From Armigeres subalbatus (lineage: Eukaryota > Arthropoda > Insecta > Diptera > Culicidae): a DNA stretch of 64,000 nt. The stretch is from the NCBI RefSeq assembly GCF_024139115.2, contig NC_085141.1, positions 369,977,925 to 370,041,924 on the forward strand, read 5' to 3'. The position numbers and the translations under genes are program-made. The notes under the pieces were generated by a model. That model was not told where the DNA came from. It searched no databases and saw only the letters and a list, made by a program, of their open reading frames with translations. Numbering within the stretch: position 1 is the stretch's first letter; each line of letters begins with the position of its first letter. Below are positions 35,601 to 47,008 of the stretch, piece after piece.

Positions 35601-38600
35601 ACTACGCCGAGGGTTAAAATCAGCGACGCCGAAATGGAAGAATGGCGCCGGATTCGATCGGTGTCCAAGTCCAACTTTGACCAACATCTCCGTCTTATGG
35701 AAGAACAGCGACTGAAAACTACTCCTTGCGCACCGATACGCAAGAAGCGTAAGAAACCATCCAACCGGAAAGCACCTCCTGCAAATAAAGTTCCCGCATC
35801 GCCGGAGGAACCGGAATCAACATCAGCGAAGGGGTGTGATTCTTTCGAATCTTTGGATGCAGCCGACACCAGTATTACCGACCTACACGGTCAAATGTTA
35901 GAAGACGCACTGGCGTCGGCCAAGAAACCGGAAGTCGAAAAACAACCTGCGAAAACTCCTGCAAAAGGTAAAACATCGAGCAAGGATCCCAACACCAGCG
36001 AGGAACATGGAAGCAAAATCTACGTTAAGATTGCCACGCCGCGGAAAAAAACACCCATGAAGACAAGTCCGAGACGAAGGTTTTCTAAGGGTGAAAAATC
36101 AGTGAAAAGGCGGCGACCGAGTAATCCTCGAAAGAAACAGGCGATTGAGAAGAAGTCAGTTGAACAACAGGAAGAGGAGATACAGAAAGAAGAGCCTATG
36201 GAAGAGGAAATTGTGGTCGAGGAAGTAACGACAGTCAAGGTGGTCGAAAAGACCACGATAGTGTTAAAGAATCATGACGCTGAAGAAAACAAAGAATCTG
36301 ATACAACGGATGCCATTGCACCAAAGCCGGTTTCAGTGCCGGAACCAGAGCCGGAATCGGAGTCGAAGCCGGTCTCCCATGCAAATCCGATATCGGAACC
36401 AAAACCGATACAAGAACCAGAGCCAGAGACACCAGTTAAAACAGAAGAAAACTCGCTGTCTCAAGTGGAAGAGACCCCTCCCGAAGTTCCCAAGCCGGTG
36501 AAAGACCACCCGAAGCTACTGGCGAAGAAATCCAGTGCCGAATATGTTCGCAAGGAGCAGGAACAATCGTCCGCTATCGCCAGCACATCCTCAGGCTCTC
36601 ATGAATTGCAATCAGAGAAGTCGCATACGAGCATTGATTGTTCTTTTAGCACTTCGTTATTTCTTGAGACCCCACTTAAGGCCGATTTCGGAAGTTTTCC
36701 GATCACACCTCGATTCCTGATGCCAGCACAGATCGAAAACACGCCCATGACAAGGAGCATACGAGAAGGAGTGCAATCCAACTCCTCGATGAAAAAATCT
36801 GGAGACATTCACACGCCTATCTTCCCAATAACCCCAGGACTGATTAGTACGCCCAAGTCGACCAATTCGGTTAGCCCGCACAGCATGGGTGGAACCGGTG
36901 GATTCAGTTCTCGCCGAACTGATTACTCATCTGGAAGCTCCTACTACAAACCCGACGAATCCGAAGATTTGGACAAGAATCTTGAAGCTATGCTCCACGG
37001 CGAATGGAAAAAGCGAAAGGCGGAAGCTAGCGGTGAGCTCTCGGTGGAAAAGATTCTTGTCGAAGAGCCCCCACCTCAATTGGAGGCAAATCCTCAGCTT
37101 GAACCAAATCCACAAGAACAGGAAGATGCCACGGCAAATGTGACTGTATCCTCGACAGATTCCTCCAGTAGTTCAAGCTCGTCGTCGGATTCCAGTGGCA
37201 GCGACGGAAGTTCCACGGAAAACACCCCAATCAAGCGCCCGGAAAATTCTCCCACACCCAGTCCCATCAAGCCATCGACTCAGTACCTCAATGCAAACGA
37301 CGCTCGCCGCCAACAGCAGGCTGAACTGGAGGCCAAGAAGCAGCGTACGATCGCCCGCATGAAGAATGCCAAACCCGCGCAACCTAAAAAGATGGAACGA
37401 AAATTTGTTGCCCCGCTTGGCTTCAAATCACGGAAGGTAGTTATCTCTCGGAAGGACCTCCTACCGAAGATAGCCCCTCCACCCGTTCCAGCGACGAGCC
37501 TCACACCGTCCGCTTCCTCCAAGCGCAAAAATCCCACACCTCGCAAAGTAATCGTTCTTGACAGGGTTCTGACTATGAGTCCCAAAAAGCACTCTCCCAA
37601 GCGGAGAACGCTCTGTCAGCCGCAAGAAACACATCGGAAGTCGCCGCGCACCACCCTTCCGATCACCGAGCAGGACGTGCAGCGCATTCTAACCCCTCGA
37701 AAAGATCAAGTCATCGAAGGAACATACGAAAGTGAGAACCTGTCGCGATTGATCTGCACACCGGACATTCCCGATCTGGATCCGGATAAGAAACCCGTGT
37801 ACGCCTTCATGAGCCCGGATCGTGGGGTTGAACCAAATAAACCCAAAGGAACACCTGATTCGAACAAGGAAAATCAATCCTTGGAGGAGCCAAAACAATC
37901 AGTTCCCAACACAGAAGAGGCACACACAAGCAGTGAAGAAGAGGATGACCCATACAGCGATTGTAAATTCGAATCGTGCTACGAAGACACCAAGTGTAAG
38001 TCGTTCTTCCGGGTAACGTTTAATGAGAAGAAATCTATCGCTTCCGGTGAGCAATCAGCTGAGCTCCAACCCATCAAAAAGTTGAACATTGTGCTGGAAG
38101 AGGGTCGCAGGGTTTGTCTCGATGTTCAAGATCCAATCGTAATTTTTGAACAGTCGCCCTCGCCATCAAAGCCCCCCAAAACAGCTGCACATCCCAAGAA
38201 GAAGGCAACCTCCAGCAAACCTAGGAGGAACACTGCGAGGATACCCAAAAAGTCTACCAAGCCGATGGAACCCCCTCCACTTCCGATCAGTGCCGTGTCG
38301 AAGCTCAAAGCTAAAATCAACGTCATACCGGCGGTCCGTGGCTTGGGGTTGTCACCAGCCGCAAGGAGAACGGCGACACAGCTTCTGGTCGCCAAACGGC
38401 GTCACGAACGGGAAATTTTGGCAGCTAGCTCGAAAAAGCTGAAACCCGAAGAACCTCCAGCGGACAAGCCCAAGATTAAGCCGCTTTCGTTGGCGCCGTC
38501 GTCTGAAAACATCGCAGCCTCATCTAGCAGAGAGTTACCGTAAGTTTGAAACATCGAACGTTAGGACAGTTGGTTTGTATAAGACGCTTCCGCTTTTCCA

Positions 38601-38806
38601 GAGTTTCCCCCTCACCAAAGATGCCTCTGAAGCTGGACATGAAAAAGAAGCAACAGGAACAGAAACGCCGAACGTCGGCGACGGAATCGGAAACGGGAAA
38701 TACTGCTGTGGCGGCGCCGAAGGACGCGAAAGCAGGTGCTGCTTCGGAAAAGAAACTCGAGGGTGAATTTGTAATCGATGCGGTTCTTACGCACCTTCAT
38801 GGATAG
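32607..38806 (+). CDS. mxc: LisH-domain histone locus body scaffold, Mxc/NPAT-like
   Basis: Four exons join in frame: 32607-32649, 32729-32896, 33586-38539 and 38602-38806, giving 1789 residues, close to the length of fly Mxc. All introns are GT-AG. Residues about 4-36 (IPNSYIARVVLAYLYEEKLN and on) form a LisH motif, followed by the RGFRPTTCISLKL region seen after LisH in NPAT/Mxc. The rest is low-complexity and polar: basic patches near 790 and 890-920, a Pro-Glu tract near 985-1018, a Ser run near 1258-1283, many SP/TP sites, and a conserved-looking basic end. In flies and mammals Mxc/NPAT nucleates the histone locus body and, after cyclin E-Cdk2 phosphorylation, drives histone gene transcription; that role here is inferred from family. 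The SP/TP density fits CDK control. The identification rests on N-terminal pattern and length, not on an alignment. Confidence 0.75.
33030..33060 (+). mobile_element. hAT-type terminal fragment in mxc intron 2
   Basis: AATCAGTGGCGTAGCCAGAA resembles the common CAGTGGCGTAGCCA hAT end. It has no partner nearby and is probably cut off by the adjacent foldback. Confidence 0.4.
33094..33481. mobile_element. 388-bp foldback element in mxc intron 2
   Basis: CAGGGATTGAACTTATCATT at the left is inverse to AATGATAAGTTCAATCCCTG at the right, and pairing continues inward almost to the axis near 33285. The GGCGGACTTCTAGCGC and TTATTGACTGAATACTAAAT parts resemble the foldbacks at 8441-9415 and 60245-61013. 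Confidence 0.85.
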
Positions 38807-39130
38807 TGATGTCGGCGATGAGTTAGTACAACCTTATTGATTAAGTTTAATTTGGCACCACCGTATTGTGGGCATATTTTTTTTAAGAGTCGATGATGCT
38901 GTCGATTTCGATAGCCGTATTTTAGTTACAATGGTATTATCGAGTGGTAAGACTAAAGCTGTACATTTTTTGTTTGTATAGACGATGCTTTCTATATTTG
39001 ACTATCGAGAGATCGAGAAATGTTGGTTCTGTAACGACGGAAAGATTAAAAACGCTTATGGTTAATTATGTCTTATTTTCTATTTTTAAAGTCAAACTAA
39101 CTACTCAATAAACTGTATAAATGGACAAGT
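38807..39130 (+). other. 3' UTR of the mxc-like gene; poly(A) signal 39107-39112
   Basis: AATAAA at 39107-39112 lies about 300 bp after the stop codon and is the best polyadenylation signal. No other feature was seen. Confidence 0.6.
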
Positions 39131-40541
39131 GAGTAGAACAGCCAACGGAAATTATTTCATCCGAAATTCATTTCGAATCGGCGTGAAAGTGATCGCTTTG
39201 AGGAATAAATAGAACTTCGCATATGATGTTAAGTAGAAAGGTTAATTATTAGAAGCGTGTACGATCGGGACATAGCTTTCATGTGTTCCATGTGACACCC
39301 TGCATATGTTCCTACGGACATGAGAAGAATAATCATTCAATGCAAACACAATTGCGAAGAAGGTGCTTGAATCAAACCAAGTGAAATGTTCTTAACGCTG
39401 TTCCGACTGCTTCTGGATACCGTGAAGTGTCAATCACAATTTAATAAACCGAATGAGGTGATGAGATCAGACTCTTTCTTGCTAGAAGACTTGCCGTTAC
39501 AATAACATTAAATTGTGTAGTGAGCGAGAAAGCACATTCAACCAACAATGCTAATTGGGTTATTGGCCGAAAACACGATCGGGGTCAACTGGCGACGAGA
39601 CAATTAACGGTTAGTTTGTCGGCTACAATTGCTTTCGGATTTGATATCAATACAACTGGTAAATTGAATTAAAAATATTCAACAGCTAATTGAAACTGGA
39701 ATCACATCAGAGGTCAATATTCAATTGACATAGGTACCTATCATGGAGAAAAAGAAATATTCGGTTAGCATCGCAGAAATAACGCAGAAACTTTTTCGAC
39801 TTCCAAAGGGCAAAGAGTAAAACCCGCAGTACACTTTTTATCTGATCGTCACGTATTAGTTCACCCAGAAATCCAGTAAACTAATGCGACACCGACATGC
39901 TTATCAGCTTAACCTTCATTATTCAAAAAATATGATGAGATGAAGAACTACCTACCGGTTGGTTTGATGGCCTCATATGCTCGATCTATATATACCCGCT
40001 ACGGGATATAGATACTCTATAGTAGTGTGTAACGGTGTAAATCTGGTCAAGCTCGGTTTAATAATGAAGCTGACAATATTACTGAAAAATCCTAATTATG
40101 GTTCTGACAGCGCGCGTTAATGGAATTTGCTTTGCTTATTGCTATATATTGGACGCAAGGGCTGGCAGTCAAGACATTCTACTCTCTTAGTAAGGGCGGG
40201 TGACACCAACCCGGAACGGCAAGTTTGCTAATGGCTAGGCTATCTTCCGTCCCATAAAATCGTAGCGGGCCTTGTTGCATGCCGTCGGTGGTGTTTGAGT
40301 AAAATGCCTTCAGCGTGTGTTTATAGATTTCACACCCAAGCGTGTCAATCAGCGAGCAGCAAGCCATGACTCTGCCTCTTCCAGTCAGATCTCCGCGGAG
40401 TGCACACGCATCCATGGAGAGTTGCTGTCATAACTTCGTTCCAGCAATTTAGGGTCACACATTTTGGGGATCCTGCCATTATATTTTTTGGATCCTGTCG
40501 CTGATTTCAAGAGGTGAGTTTAATTCATGTGGTTAAATTCA
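39131..40541. other. Intergenic; unassigned 78-codon minus frame
   Basis: A minus frame at 40179-40415 lies in GC-richer sequence but matches no family I recognise. A G-rich stretch begins at the following element. Nothing else supported. Confidence 0.35.
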
Positions 40542-42076
40542 TAGGCGTAACTAGAGTCTCGGTCTAGGGGGGGGGCATGGCACCAGCTGGTGGGATGTAA
40601 TTTTCAAAGGTGATTTAAAGCACTGTGCGCATGGATTGCAATAGAAATTGTTTGACTAAGTTTATCGCTCATTTGTCCTAGAACTAACATAAAAAAATCG
40701 CGATTAAACAATCGATTTCCAATGATGCTGTGATTGCTTCAAAACGCTGTGTCTGTGTCAACTTGTCTTCTCCATGTTACTAAATGTGGATAAGTGTGTA
40801 ATCTAAGATTCAAGAAAAGTTTTCAAGCATTTCCATGATTACTTAATGCATAAAGATCTCGATTTTTTTGAAACTTGAAATTTTTGAAACTCTTTAGATG
40901 TGGAATAAATTCCACGAAATTTTGTCATAATCAATATAAGTATTCCTGCAATTCCAAAATGTATGCTATGTGCTAAAATAGTTAAGTACCGATGAACACA
41001 AATTTGGAATCCTATAGTGTTTTTTATGAGTCATAAATTCCATGAGTCACAAAACTATGAGTCATAAATCAAATTCCAGAATAACATAGGGTTTTTGTAG
41101 TTACTGACGTTAGAAAGAGGCTTTATTATGGTTTTCTGAATAGGTGAGAGATTTCTCTTCAAAAATCAAAGAGACTTAAGAAGCAACCAAATCGATCTGA
41201 ATTGTGCTGCAAAAGAAATGTTTTCTGATACGAACTGGTTTCTAAATCTAATTTTTTTTATCCTAAAAAACAAATTCTAACTAAAGCAGGCACAAAATAG
41301 TTTTCCGATGATCCTTATGAAATCGCCAAAAAATTAAATGGAACAAGATCTTTTGAGGATTATAAAAATATTTCTTTAATGCAATCTCTGTTGTGAGTGC
41401 GAAGGTTGCCTAAGTTTTGTCCTAAAACTTTCAATGGAATGCGTTGTTGATTTTTCTGTCATTGTAACAAAGATTCTTAAGTTTTATAATTTTATATCTT
41501 TCTGTGCCAGAATTATATAGCGAGAGCAAAAAACTCCATAGGAATTTGATCAACTGTTTTGCGGCATACCTTGCGATTAACTCGAAGATTTGCGAAAGAA
41601 TGGTCGTTCGAAATTTCATTGACCGGATTTGTGTACATGTGCTCATTTTGATGTAGTTGCTTCAGTCTTTTTTGAAGCGGATGGTAGTTTAATAGAACAG
41701 AAATATTTATATCTTAATACAATTATGTTTTTATGTTTCTGCGACCAGGATACTAGTCAAACAAATGCAGAACAAATTTATTATTTTACGCTAGCAACTG
41801 AATTAGAAGCGGCATTGATTTTAGCTTAAAAATCGAGAAAATGTTCCCGGGGGTCCAACTTAAATATTTCGATGCTTTGCTGAACAAATGGTCATACATG
41901 TGATAACGCAACAAAAAATATGTTTATAGAATTCATAATCAAAATTAAGAAATATGTAGGAAATATGTAAATGAAATAAAAACTGACAAAGTTGGAATTA
42001 CTTTTCAAAGTTTTCTGGGGGGGGGAGGGGGCATCAGTAGGTCTGGAGGGGGCCAGGCCCCCCCTTATTTACGCCA
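40542..42076. mobile_element. 1.5-kb TIR element with G-rich ends
   Basis: The left end TAGGCGTAACTA, followed by a run of Gs, mirrors the right end (a run of Cs followed by TTATTTACGCCA). The interior is AT-rich with no transposase. Ends of this type occur on non-autonomous hAT-like elements. No clean target duplication was found. Confidence 0.6.
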
Positions 42077-42149
42077 ATGGTAAGGATGCTAGATGCTAGG
42101 AGTTCTACTTTCTGAGTAGAAGGAGTTGGCAGTGAGTTAGGCTACGGAA

Positions 42150-42575
42150 GTCAGGAAGGAGTCCGGATTGAAGATTGCCAAGAAGGGTAACGCCCGCAAA
42201 CGAAAGGGCGCACCTTCCAATGGCCGTAGTCGAAGGGAGAGAAGGGAGGCAATTACTGTCAAAGCCGAGGGCAAAGGCCACGCCGATGTACTGAGGGCCA
42301 TGAGAAGCGTTGAAAAACTCGCTGGCATGGGTGTTAACTGCATCTACAGAACGTAGAAGATGATGGTGCTGCGCAGAAGAGTGCTGCGTATAAAAAGCTG
42401 TCAAAAGAGGTGCTGGGTAATGGGGTGCATGTTAAGGCCCTATGCACAGTAGAAGTAGTCCAGTGTCGGGGCCTGGATAACCTGGTGGCACTGAGAAATC
42501 AGTGTGGCGTTGAAAACCAGGATACCACAATTCGGTTGAAGAAGGGTCGAGCTACAACTCGTACAACTCAAAGAA
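42150..42575 (+). pseudogene. R1-clade LINE ORF1, N-terminal half
   Basis: Frames at 42168-42356 and about 42360-42560 encode ITVKAEGKGHADVLRAMRSV, then AAYKKLSKEVLGNGVHVKAL, VEVVQCRGLDNLVALRNQCG and TIRLKKGR, which follow the R1/I-type ORF1 pattern. A frameshift or stop near 42356 divides them. The frame ends at TRTTQ, where the inverted arm starts. The next part of ORF1 occurs on the opposite strand at about 45070. Confidence 0.7.
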
Positions 42576-42584
42576 AGAAATTTT

Positions 42585-43262
42585 ATACAAAAAACGAATG
42601 AAAACTAGCATGCATGAAATGATGAACACCATTTTAACAATATTAATAAACATATACAAACTGAATAAATAAATCAAATTTGTTTCGAAGTCTCGGTCGA
42701 AACACTATATGCGGCTCATGTTTTATTGGCTAAATTTTCATTTTACTTCTCCTAAATTCATGCGCCATTGATTGAACTATGCCAAAGCATAATTTTGAAA
42801 TGGATATATAAACAAATGATCGAACCTGCAAAATAAAAACAATATGGCGAGTTGTCGATAAACAACAGGGTCGATGAAGAACGTTCATAACATTGATCTT
42901 GAAAAATGTTGAAATTACGTTAAACTTCTATCGTTAGGGTATATATTCTGACGAAACAAATGCCAAAATATGAACATGTTATGACCTTGTTCGTAAAATC
43001 TTCCTGTAGACATGTTTTATGTTGTGAGAATGTAAAACGAAACATCTCAAAAAACCAAACAAATGTCAAAAATTTACATGTTATCAGCAAGTTGTGAGAA
43101 TGTAGTATGAAACTTCTTCTTGATCAAATTGCTGTATGTTTTGCAAAAACCTTATCATAGCTTTGCTTGAACATAACATGTTTTGTATTTCATTTTCCCG
43201 ACCTTTATTCAACATCATTATTAGATCTTAGTTAATAATGATGTTTTCGGTGTAACTTGGGA
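42585..43262 (+). repeat. Left arm of a long inverted repeat
   Basis: It is the inverse of 45350-46225 with moderate divergence. Shared blocks include ACGAATGAAAA/TGCATGAAATGATG near the outer end, CAATATGGCGAGTT, TGTTATCAGCAAG and AATAATGATGTTTTCGGTGT at the inner end. No coding capacity. Confidence 0.8.
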
Positions 43263-43780
43263 GAGCGATCCCCCGATCATCATGTCGTTATTACCATAAA
43301 ATTCTGCGAACAACTCTCCGTTTCGTTCATTTCTCCGAGACCATGGCGTCCCATAATGCGCTCATGGTTCGATTTGTCGGATCCCCTTCGCCCATTCTTC
43401 TCCTTATTGGCATTACATCTCCGACAGGGACATTGCCGCCTCGCAGCTTGGTGTTTATTAAGCACTCCCGCAGTTAACAACTGCGAGGTTTCCATGCCAA
43501 GTTAAATACCACTTTTGCATTCGTATATCATGAGGCGAACACGATGATATTTTTATGCCCACGGAGATTGAGGAAATTTCCTAGACCAGATCGGGAATTG
43601 AACCCAGCCAGCTTCAGCATGGTTTTGCTTTGTAGCCGAGCAACTTACTGCATGGCTAAGGAAGTCGCCCATACAGATTGATATCAACCTTCGGAATTCT
43701 ATCTACGACGGCATTGAGTTGGCTACAGAAGGTCTCTTTGTCTTGCAGATCGGCAGCATCGGTTAGTAAGTGTTGAACTT
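43263..43780 (-). pseudogene. LINE endonuclease fragment interrupted by a SINE
   Basis: On the minus strand, the pieces before and after the SINE read DKETFCSQLNAVVDRIPK and DINLYMG, then NHERIMGRHGLGEMNE. This is the standard order of an APE-type LINE endonuclease around its GDFNAK motif. The SINE at 43396-43664 sits right after YMG. No RT is attached, and the R1 fragment beyond 43840 is a different element. Confidence 0.75.
43396..43664 (-). mobile_element. tRNA-derived SINE, full-length copy
   Basis: A perfect 8-bp target duplication TCGCCCAT flanks it (43388-43395, 43665-43672). On the minus strand it has a CCTTAGCCATGCAGTAAG A-box region and GGTTCAATTCC, close to the pol III B box GGTTCGAATCC, then a unique body and an AAGGAGAA tail. 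This fits a Feilai-like mosquito SINE. The copy at 16806-16964 is the same family. Confidence 0.9.
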
Positions 43781-43839
43781 CTTATTCCTTAAAAAAATAA
43801 CTATAATAAAGAATAAAAAACCCAGATTAATCCTCCTAG

Positions 43840-45067
43840 TTACCGATCAAATTACTACAACGGTAGAACGACCTTTGCGGAACCGATACTGGTTGCTTGA
43901 TAAGCCGGCAGCACATTCCGTATAAACCGATAATCTATCCAGTTGTGACGAGCAGACCAATCTCTTTATGCCGAAGGGTCTCTCGGGGACTTCCCGGGCT
44001 TATAGGCAACAGCACCAGTTTCTGTCGTTTCCAACGATCTAGAAAGCTTCAATCATCCAGGCATCGTTGGAAACAACTCCTGAACATATCCGTTTTAGCA
44101 AGAATCGCATGTACAAGGACCAGCTTTGGAATTCCATCCGGACCTGATGCCTTGTTCATCTTATGTTTTCTTGCAGCAACGATAAGCTCGTCGTTAGTCA
44201 CTAGTGATACCACGTCTACCAACTCGTACGGTGTAGCGGGCCAGTCCGATGAGTCATACTTCGGAAACAACCCTTTGACGATCCTGGCTAAGATCTCCGA
44301 GACATTTCAGAAGGTGTGTTATTGGTCCTAGCCATCACTATCCTGTATGTATCCCCCATGGAGTGTCATTAGTCATCCTACACAGGTTCTAGCACGTCGG
44401 AATCTTCTATTAGTTCTAAGACAGGTTCTGCGAAGATTAGCAATCGTGTTCGTCCACCAACAAACTGGTTGGCTTAATCCTCCTTGGCATTGTTACGTTA
44501 CAAGCTCGTGACTGAACGTGGATACCTGCCCCTCGTTGAACAGGATTACGTTCAGTCTCGCAGTCATTGCCCATGCATTGAAGTCACCTGCTACAACTAA
44601 TGGTTTCAGACCAGTTAGTGCGCCTACAAAACTATCTAATACCCTAGTGTACTGCTCTGTATTCCATCTAGGAGAACAGTAGCAGCTACAAAAGTAAACA
44701 CCGTTTTCTTTGGCTATTACGAAACCGTCATCGTCAGGAGATGAAACTATTTCCTGGATTGGGTTTGGAAGACGGACAGGCCAGCCCACCGTATGGGTGC
44801 TTGTTGTCTACGCCAGGAGCACAGATCAAACACCTCGGTGCAGCCTGGCAGGTGTGAGCCTTATGTCCTTCAGCTCCACACCTCCGGCATAGCCTACTCC
44901 GATCTGGACCCCTGCAGTCATATGACTTATGTCCAAAATCGAAGCACTTAAAGCAGGCCAGAGTTTGATGATTTATGCTTATCGGGCATACTGACCAACC
45001 CACGTTCAACTTGGCCTTATCCAGCACCTTCTTGACATCAGCCGAGGGTCCTTGGTATGTGGCAATC
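43840..45067 (-). pseudogene. R1-clade LINE: ORF1 C-terminus, endonuclease and RT start
   Basis: Reading on the minus strand from 45067: TQIATYQGPSADVKKVLDKA, VGWSVCPISIN, then CCHC knuckles (CFKCFDFGHKSYDC, CRRCGAEGHKAHTC), typical of R1 ORF1. At 44789-44493 an ORF2 endonuclease piece has YFCSCYCSP and VVAGDFNAW. Near 44400 is CWWTNTIANLRRTCLR, and at 44270-43870 NKASGPDGIP with DRWKRQKLVLLP, the R1 RT entry. Most of ORF2 is missing and frames change repeatedly. Confidence 0.8.
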
Positions 45068-45340
45068 TGCGTTTTTGTTTTGGTATTCAATTTGACAGAA
45101 CCATGTTGAAAGTCGGTTACTGAAAACATCATTAGTACTTAAGTTTAGTCTTGTGAATGTGCAATCAAAAACAAGGTTGCAACTGAAAGATGTTGAAAAT
45201 ATCGATATTTTTTGCGCTGTTTGGGTTGTGTGAAAGTAATCAAAGCAGTTTTTCATACCAAAACGTAACAAACTATATGTTTGAAAGATGTATTTTTTAC
45301 ACTCATACAACAAACTGTGTTACTTGGGCCCAAGTAACAC
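45068..45340 (+). repeat. Direct repeat r1
   Basis: TTTTTGTTTTGGTATTCAAT through to ACAAACTGTGTTACTTGGG recurs at 46252-46512 in the same orientation. The two bracket the right inverted arm like long terminal repeats. Confidence 0.75.
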
Positions 45341-45349
45341 CGAAAACAT

Positions 45350-46225
45350 CATTATTAGCGAAGACCTAAGAATCATGTTGAATTAAGGTCGGGAAAAGGA
45401 AATACAAAACATGTTATGTTCGAAGAAAGCTATAAAAAGGTTTTTGCTAAACAAACAGCACTTTGATCATTGAAGATGTTTTGTACAACAATCTCACGAC
45501 TTGCTGATAACATGTTGGTTTTTGACATTTGATTGGTGTTTCAAGATGTTTTGTTTTACATTATCTCAACATAAAAGATGCCTGCAGGATGATATTACAA
45601 ACATGGTCATAACAACATCATTTTTTGACATATGATTAGTTAGAAAATACATCTTAATGATGGGAGTATAGCTATAACACGCATTTTGAACGTAATTTCA
45701 ACATCTTTTAGGATTAAAGCAACGAACATTTTCGATCAACTTTGTTGTTTATCGAGAACTCGCCATATTGTTATCTGGCAGATTCGAGAATTCATTTACA
45801 GATAATATTCCTAAATTAGGGGTAATGACGGCTTTGGCAGGTTTTGTTCTATTATTGTCAGGGGGGGGTTTTTATGACTGATTTTGCTCATTTTTGGCCC
45901 GAATATTCCTTGCATATCAAAGAATATTGTGGCAAAATTTCATAAAAATCGGTCGACAAAAACCCCCTTGCCAATAATAGAACAAAACCTGCCAAAGCCG
46001 TCTGTTCCCCTATATGATTTTGGCATAGCTTTTTTCTTCTTCAATCAATTGCGCATGAATTTGGTAGAAGTAAAATGGAAAGTTCGCCAATGAATCATGA
46101 GTCGCATATAATGCGAGGCTTCGAAACGAATTCAAAGTCTGTACTTAGTTTGTGTCTTTTTTAATTTTATCAAAATGGTTATCATCATTTCATGCATGCA
46201 TTTTTTATTCGTTTTTGTCTATGGT
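45350..46225 (-). repeat. Right arm of the long inverted repeat
   Basis: Inverse of 42585-43262, lengthened by the inserted family B MITE at 45819-46010 and by several indels. Confidence 0.8.
45819..46010. mobile_element. MITE family B, copy 3
   Basis: Same termini and interior as 8957-9146; TA at 45817-45818 and 46011-46012. It interrupts the right inverted arm and so is younger than that arm. Confidence 0.9.
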
Positions 46226-46251
46226 TTATTTCGTTGCAAATTTTGGTCAAC

Positions 46252-46512
46252 ATTTTTGTTTTGGTATTCAATTTGACAGAATCATGTTGAGAGACGGTTA
46301 TTGAAAACTCTCTTAGCACTTAACTTTAGTCTTGTGAATGTGCAGTCAAAAACTTGGTTACGACTGAAAGATGTTGAAAATATCAATAATTTTTGCGCTG
46401 TTTAGGTCGTGTGAAAGTAATGAAAAAAGTTTTTTATACCAAAACATAACAAACCTATATGCTTAAAATATGCATTTTTAACACTCATACAACAAACTGT
46501 GTTACTTGGGTA
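46252..46512 (+). repeat. Direct repeat r2
   Basis: Second copy of 45068-45340, with scattered differences, ending TGTGTTACTTGGGTAAC. Confidence 0.75.
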
Positions 46513-47000
46513 ACAGCTGCAAAGCAAAATATGTATCAGAAAATAAGAAAATTATTTTGAGCTTTTTAGTGGAATGTCTTCACTTGTCATAAGACGAGTT
46601 TATACAATCCCATTGAATTCCACCACTTAATTGTATCTTGACAGATACGTATTTCGACCTCAACAGTAAGGCCGTCTTCAGTATCTTGTACTTGACTCGA
46701 CTCGACAGAAAATACTTTTTTATTCTGATTAAAGCGCACTTACCTTATGGATTTCCGTTGTGGTGAATCTTCAATCAGAATAACGTCGAAGGATTTCTAT
46801 ATGGAAATCGAAACACAACCCCAGATTCAAAACAGACCTAGAGCTCGTTGTTGTTCAGCATTCATGCCAACATAATGCTTAGAGTTGGCTGGCATATCGC
46901 AAATTGATGAAGGTCAAATCGGGGCTGATGTCCTGTCGTCTCTTTTGGCTTCCAGCAGTAGCTCTCGAGTCAACTCCAGCATCTTTTGTAGCCGAGTGAC
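46513..47000. other. Dispersed-repeat-like region, no gene
   Basis: TTGACAGATACGTATTTCGA and CAGTAAGGCCGTCTTCAGTA near 46634-46683 look like the 3' part of a mosquito retroelement. A short minus frame (to about 46914) is split by the hAT element at 47009 and is not recognised. Confidence 0.35.
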
Positions 47001-47008
47001 CCTCCAGA

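Noticed and set aside
34811..35869. 352-residue minus-strand frame opposite the mxc-like exon
   Set aside because: It is a shadow of the long low-complexity exon 3, with no splice support and no recognisable domain.
40179..40415. 78-residue minus frame as a gene
   Set aside because: No family, start context or splice support; kept only as a note in the intergenic entry.
43660..43672. A tRNA gene at the SINE's tRNA-like region
   Set aside because: The A and B box words are part of a SINE with a target duplication, and no cloverleaf could be completed.
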